From Diaporthe sp. PMI_573 (taxonomy: Eukaryota; Ascomycota; Sordariomycetes; Diaporthales; Diaporthaceae), in assembly GCA_021399435.1 (NCBI GenBank), contig JAJTUP010000011.1, positions 124,001-188,000 of the forward strand: a stretch of 64,000 nt of DNA, read 5' to 3'. A program made the translations under genes and the position numbers. A model generated the notes under the pieces. That model saw only the letters and a list, made by a program, of their open reading frames with translations, ran no database searches and had not been told where the DNA came from. Within the stretch, counting starts at the first letter, position 1, and each line of letters opens with the position of its first letter. Shown piece after piece: positions 58,648 to 64,000 of this stretch.

Positions 58648-59481
58648 GGGCGTGTGTCACAGTGTAAGATCAGACTAGACCACACACATCTGTCCAAAGT
58701 GAAGGTGAATGAGCAGTCCAAGTACTTCACCTCAGGGACAAAAGGTGTAAACTTCCGGTACGGGTGAATCAGATGATCAAGCAGTCCTTGTTCGCCCATA
58801 CTTGCACGCGTAAGGGCAAACAGGACGATGGTGAGCGGAGCAAGAGGATGTGTTTATAGGTGGCCCGTAGGGTACTTAACAAAAGAAACTATTCTGCAAG
58901 CAAGCCAGATATAAGAAAATAAGCAAAGCACATCGGAAACTGGCCTATCATATTGTGCAAAAGTTGATGATGGAACACCGCCTGCATTTCTCGCATCCGG
59001 GCTTCGTCACTCTGAGGCTCACGCTTCTGTCGTGGATCTCCTTGTCTCTGATCTACTCCAGAAGCATCTCACCGAAGGCGATATGGCTCGACATTGCAGT
59101 TCGAGGAGTGGTGACAGGGGTTCATGAAAGTGGAGGACACTGCCACGGCATAATCTAATCGGGGTTTCGCTAGGGGCCAAGATGGCGTATCTGGGGCACT
59201 CTCTCACCAGACATTGGCCAGCAGTCTCCAAAATCAGATGGGTGATAATCCTGGCGGCGCCCTGGGTGTATTGAGTGCTCTCCTTGATGTTTTCCGACAG
59301 TTCGATCCCAGTCCCCGTTTCAGGTCCTTTGGCCTTCCCTTCTTCGTTGAGGTAGACGGTCCAGAGTCTGCCACAGTGAGTGAGTACCTGGGTATCTGAT
59401 CCGGAAACAGGCGATTCTCTTCCTGGTCAATATGCTCATTGGCAATTCCAACTCAGTCTCACTACTAAAGATCTATAGACT
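58648..59481. other. Intergenic region, may include a 5' exon of the trypsin-like gene
   Basis: A minus-strand ATG at 58799 opens MGEQGLLDHLIHPYRKFTPF with protein-like sequence and a possible GTGAAG donor, so it may be a first exon of the neighbour. The remainder to 59481 shows no gene. Confidence 0.4.
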
Positions 59482-60490
59482 TTAATCGTTTCGTCCTAGC
59501 CCGGGAACCTCACAGCCCATCTTGAGAAAGCAACAGCAACAAATTGTCCCAAGCCCACGGCTGGTTCGCCAAGGATTCCACGCCAAAAGATTGCCTCTTG
59601 TGTTCTTCCAGAACGTTCGAATCCGCAAGCCGCGAACAACTGAAACTCGCCTCTTCAAAATTTGCTCGTACTTCTCTTGGAACTCCTCCTCGAATTCCAA
59701 TGCGTACCCCGCGGCCTGAGTAGCCTTTTCTTGATAGTCGTCGTGAGAGGGATCGAATGTTTCCAGTACTTCGGCGGCTTTTTGGAGCTGCTCCTCATGG
59801 CGTTTGTCGCCCCATCGGACCAATTCTGCGCTTTGCGAGAAAGTAAACCAGTCTTCATCACATTTGTCTGCACGAACACTGTCTGCCGCTGGCCGAACGT
59901 AGTGACACACTAAGTAGCTCCGGTGCTGAAATTCCCCGGAATGGTCAGAGGGGGTCGTGGTTGCGGTCTGTGACCTCTAGGCGCATAAGGGACGTTGGGA
60001 GCCTCCGCTGGAGTTAGAGGAATGTCGGTCAAGTCATTAATGAACATGGCTCTAACGTCCTCGCCCCCATAAGATTCTTCAAGTCGGCTTCTCTTCGCAG
60101 GAAGAATAGTCTGAACATTGCGAATTAAGGTCTTTTGCCCTGGGCATCTCTTCTTTTATCGCAAAGAAATATAATTAATACCGTCTTTAAATTTAGGCCG
60201 GGTTGGTCACTCCGACAGACTGCATGCAAGGTGAAAGCTCTGTGGAACAATTGATTGAACTTGGAGGTCCTGCACAACCCACACAAGTCTGTTTCATTTT
60301 TTCCCCCTTTCATTTTGATGTTTAATTCCCTGCTTCTATCAAAGCAGCGGAGACGGTTTCTTATGGTACGCAGCTGATCTGGTGTCCTCACCAAGTATTC
60401 ATCACTCTACGCTTCTAATCATATTTTGATTTGTTCGTATTCATGGGCCTTCCGTAGTGATTTCCGAAGCTGAGAATGAGATGCAGTCAT
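59482..60490 (-). pseudogene. Decayed gene with four in-frame stops, unknown family
   Basis: An ATG at 60490 starts a helical, charged frame (MTASHSQLRKSLRKAHEYEQ) that is cut by TGA at 60419-60421 and TAG at 60407-60409 yet continues as YLVRTPDQLRTIRNRLRCF. After an acceptor at 60240 the coding frame runs through TGA at 60207-60209 and TAA at 60156-60158 into KTLIRNVQTILPAKRSRLEE. An intron follows (GTTAGA donor after 60057, CTAAC branch, CCTAG acceptor) and the last exon is 59482-59976 (HYVRPAADSVRADKCDEDWF and a Glu/Gln-rich helix). All four stops differ from CGA, CAG or CAA by one C-to-T change. No GT exists that would splice out the first two. A lost gene is the best reading. Function not recognised. 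Confidence 0.5.
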
Positions 60491-60750
60491 CTCACGGGTT
60501 AGTGCCCATTCCGAAGGTTAGGCGGGAGCCGATTTGGAGCCGTTGTGTCTAGTCTGGGAAGGTGGTGAGGAGATTTGTGGGCACCCTGCTGCTTCCCCGT
60601 CGCATTTCTGGGCAGATTGAATGTTTTCTGCCGACCAGCCATCCAACGATCCTCGCGACGCATGCGCAACCTCCACCCCCAAGGTTTCAACGCCCGACTG
60701 TCGCTTTCTCCTGCAGCAGTCTCCTGGATGATTTGCGAGGTGGTCAAGAG

Positions 60751-63700
60751 ATGGCGGACGCTGCAGGGAGTGCGTCGCCGGCGCCAGCCTTAGCGACGCA
60801 GCCCAGGAGCGGTGAGTTGCCCGCACACCCACCCCCTCCGTTGCTCAGGGCGATTCGCACATGCGACGGTCATAAATATACGTGTTAGAGACCACTGCGT
60901 TACTTGCGTGCATGAGGTCTAATCCGTTGTGGCTGCAGAGACTCCCAAGAATGAGCCCAATCCCGACACCAAACCGACAACGACGCCCACCGTGAAGACC
61001 GAGGACGCCCCTCGACAACTCGAGGCCATCACGAAGACGGGCCCGGACAGCCATCTTCATGAAGCTCCACGGAGCCCGCCCTCGAGTATGACTATCAAGC
61101 CTGAAACCAATGGCTACTCCGATACATCATCAACCGCTCAAGAGGCAGCTCCCGTAATACCAACTGTCGCAGCCCGTGCCAGCACCTCCTCGACGATCCC
61201 TGCCGTCGCGCCTCCTCCCGCCCCGGCCCCCGCTGCCGCTCCACCCGCTCCTCTTGCCACGCCCGCTGCCGTTCCTGCTGCAGAATCTGTGACCCCTGCG
61301 AAGCGATCAAGGACACCTGAACCTAGTGAAGAACCTAGTGCCGACAAGAAGCAGAAGACCGAACATGTCCCAGAGCACGACATCCAGAAGGTCGACCCCA
61401 AGACAGAGGCAGAAGCGAGCGCAGGAGCGGGTGCAAATGGTGATGGGGTGTCTAGTTGGGACCTCGAGTCAATGCTGGCAAACGCCTTGGGTGCTGTTAA
61501 TGATGCTAAGGGCACGGCGGGAGCAGACGATGCCGTGGACATTGACAACCTGACCTCGTCTCCGGCCCTGCCGCCGCCACGTCGGCGGCTGGAGAAGATG
61601 AAGTTCATCGAAACCCCAACCTACTTCTCGCGGTCCATGGGCCTGCCAATCCTGGGGAGTCTTGTAAGTGCCCACAGCGACAGCAGAAAGCTGCCCATAC
61701 AATTCTAACGCTCCTCCAAGGCCGTCCAAATACTATTGGCGCTCTTTCAGCAGCCATCTGAAGTCACGGACAAGATCATCCGTGATGCAAGAACAGAGGG
61801 TGGTAAAGTCTACGTTGCCCTGAGAGCCACGTTCATGGCGACTTTGAAGCTGTTCACGGACTCCACGGCCTTCCTAAACGCCGATGACCTTGATATTCAC
61901 GACCCAGGGGACCGCGAGACAATCCAGATGGCGAATCTTGCCAACATGTGCGCGAGCTTTTACGGCCCAGGCGGGCCAACTATGGCCACCGCCCATGACT
62001 ATTTTCTAAACATCATGATTCCTGAAAATGGAATGATTACAGAGGACATATCAGCCCTCTACCTCGACCAAAAGACGCAGAGCTTTCTCGCTTACGCCAA
62101 CGTTATGGAGGACAAAGAGTCAACGAGGAACAGTTTGATGGACAAGTTCTTTCCAAAAGAGCTGGAGGCAAAACTGAGGGCATACTACAGAGAGTCAGAT
62201 CTCAACGTATCGGGTATAAACGAGGACGAATTTGTACGCCCATTTACGGAAAGACGCAACCTCCTTAAAGCAGTAGGACATGATAAGGAGAAGAGACGTA
62301 AGTCTGGTTTTTCCTGGGACGATCTCGGCTGCAATGACTGATTTGACACAGGGCAACTCGAGGCCAAATACCAGTTCGCGACTTTCCTAGATAACCTTAG
62401 TGCATTTATCCGATCGAACTTCGAGTCCATTGTGGACTACGCAGAGGGACACGGCTTTGAGATACCGAATGAGCCCGGAGAGGAAGAAGCCTTGCTCTTG
62501 GAAGGTGTCCAGCCGCCATCCACCTATACTGGTGCGTTCCCAGGCCAGAGGCGACCGAATGGAGCGGAGCTAGACTCTGGCTACGAAGCGACGGGTCTTG
62601 CGTCGCTAATCGCCGAGAAGCTGGCGCCCATTGATGTTAACAGCTACGGGCAAGCCTCAACCGGAGCAGGAGACGGTTCGAACCTGCCACCCACACAATC
62701 ACTGCCGACAGCGGTCCTGTATGAGAGAGCACGGCAGGCAGCTGTCGCCAAGACATCAACAGCACATGCTCGCAGGGAAGGCTTACACTCCACCAGGAGG
62801 CCGTGGACGCCCGAAGAGGAGAAGGCATTAATGCAAGGTCTGGACATGGTCAAAGGGCCACACTGGAGCCAGATCCTGCAGTTGTTTGGGCTGAACGGGA
62901 CACTCTCAGATATCCTGAAGGACCGCACCCAGGTGCAGCTGAAGGACAAGGCCCGCAACCTGAAGTTGTTCTTCCTCAAAACCAACTCCGAGATGCCGTA
63001 CTACCTGCAGTGTGTGACTGGGGAGCTCAAGACCCGGGCTCCAGGCCAGGCGGCGAGGAAGGAAGCAGAGGAGCAGGCACGCCAGGGATCCGCAAACCCG
63101 AGCGGTGGGATGCAGGGCAGTTATGCTCCTTCTTATCCGAATGGCACCACCGCCGCAACCCAAGGCCAGCCGGCAACTGCACCAGCTAGATTGAATCAGG
63201 CCACGCCGGGCTCGCAGTCTTCAACAGCAGGTGCGCCTGGCGGGCAACACTACCAACAACAACCGAGTTATCAACAGCAGCATCAACCGTATCAACAGAA
63301 CCATCAGCAGCAGCATCGGCCCCAGCAATTACAGCATGCTGCTCCTGCGCCCTCACACGCCACCCTCTCGCATCAAAAACAAGAAACCCCTGCATCTCGG
63401 CCCACGACTCAAGCGCCTCCTCATCACCAGAGCATCGCCCCCGCTCCGGTCCACCAGCAGAGACCGCTGCAGCAAGCAGGCACACCGACAAATCCTCAGT
63501 TCAATGCCAACCAGCGAAGACCAGCGCAACAAAACGCACAACCGATGTCCCACCAGCAACCTCAGCAGTATGCACAACCGCAGCCGCAGAGGCCGGCAGC
63601 AATGGCCTTGCCTCCGCGGCCCGGCTCAACTTCGGTGCCGCAAGTCCAAACACGGCCACCTGCTCCTGTCTCCGCACTCGCAGCGGTTTCACGACCTACT

Positions 63701-64000
63701 CCCGCAGGTGCAGCAGGACCACCAACGACCACCCCTACTCCAGTCCCGGGTCCTACCGCGGCATCGGGCCAACACCAGCCCCAGCTCCAAGGCCAGCCCC
63801 AAACCCAGAGCCCAACGCCCAAAGCCGTGCCAGCCACTATGCCCGCACCTCCCACACCCACCCCCTCACCGTTGACGCCTACTGTAGCATCATTAGCTGC
63901 CTCTCCTTCATTACCAGCCCAAAAACTGCCGGGACATCCGGTCACGTCCTTGCAACCCGCAGCCTCAACCGAAGCACCCAAGCAAACACAGCCGGGCGTT
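60751..64000 (+). CDS. Telomere-repeat-binding factor, TRFH plus Myb/telobox (partial)
   Basis: Cut by the window end. Exons 60751-60811, 60939-61663, 61721-62297 and 62352 to beyond 64000 are joined in frame (donors GTGAGT, GTAAGT, GTAAGT). At least ~980 codons are visible. The N-terminus is Pro/Ala-rich with an NLS-like KRSRTPEP. From about residue 245 to 470 lies the all-helical TRF dimerisation-type domain (ILLALFQQPSEVTDKIIRDA, TMATAHDYFLNIMIPENG, LDNLSAFIRSNFESIVDYAE). At about 583-645 is a single Myb repeat beginning RRPWTPEEEKALMQG and ending in the telobox VQLKDKARNLKLFFL. The rest is a Gln/Pro/His-rich low-complexity tail. This matches fungal Tbf1/TRF-like proteins that bind TTAGGG repeats in the nucleus. 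The start ATG is the first before the Ala/Pro segment. Confidence 0.9.

Overview
The window is nuclear DNA of a filamentous ascomycete, most likely a Sordariomycete. The evidence is many short introns (48-170 bp) with GT..AG borders and CTAAC/CTGAC-type branch sites, genes spread on both strands without operons, and typical fungal families (Zn2Cys6 regulator, PTH11-like receptor, DASH subunit, tannase, NmrA-like reductase). Exon borders were worked out by hand. For nearly every gene the joined exons keep one frame and sum to a multiple of three.

Left part (0.6-18.3 kb): a small secreted protein; a tannase/feruloyl esterase; threonine synthase; a large nuclear protein with AT-hooks, a ubiquitin-binding-type motif and a C-terminus resembling the RAD51AP1 RAD51-binding motif; a secreted pectate lyase; and an RTP1/Tango6 HEAT-repeat protein. 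The tannase and pectate lyase are both plant-polymer enzymes, which fits a plant-associated or litter-decaying lifestyle. From 18.3 to 22.5 kb there are no intact genes, only a decayed gene (20.7-21.7 kb) followed by an AT-rich island.

Middle (22.5-49 kb) is mostly housekeeping: a seven-TM PTH11/rhodopsin-like receptor, an EF-hand MscS channel, a dienelactone hydrolase with a probable GC-AG intron, a PARP catalytic domain fused to a ubiquitin-conjugating (E2) domain, lariat debranching enzyme Dbr1 with an RGG tail, elongin C, Rho4-type GTPase, DASH subunit Dad1, and an aldehyde dehydrogenase.

Right part (51-64 kb): a Zn2Cys6 regulator is transcribed divergently from an NmrA/isoflavone-reductase-like gene. 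Their short shared promoter has four CCGCGG palindromes, two of them in a perfect 12-bp inverted repeat, so this may be a small self-contained regulatory pair. Beyond it lie a trypsin-like gene with three in-frame TAGs (short introns or nonsense mutations) and a second decayed gene whose four in-frame stops all fit C-to-T changes. Last is the 5' part of a telomere-repeat-binding factor (TRFH plus Myb/telobox), cut by the right edge.

No tRNA, rRNA, CRISPR or intact transposon was recognised. The observations that most deserve follow-up are the PARP-E2 fusion, the RAD51AP1-like nuclear protein, the divergent regulator/reductase promoter, and the two decayed genes.
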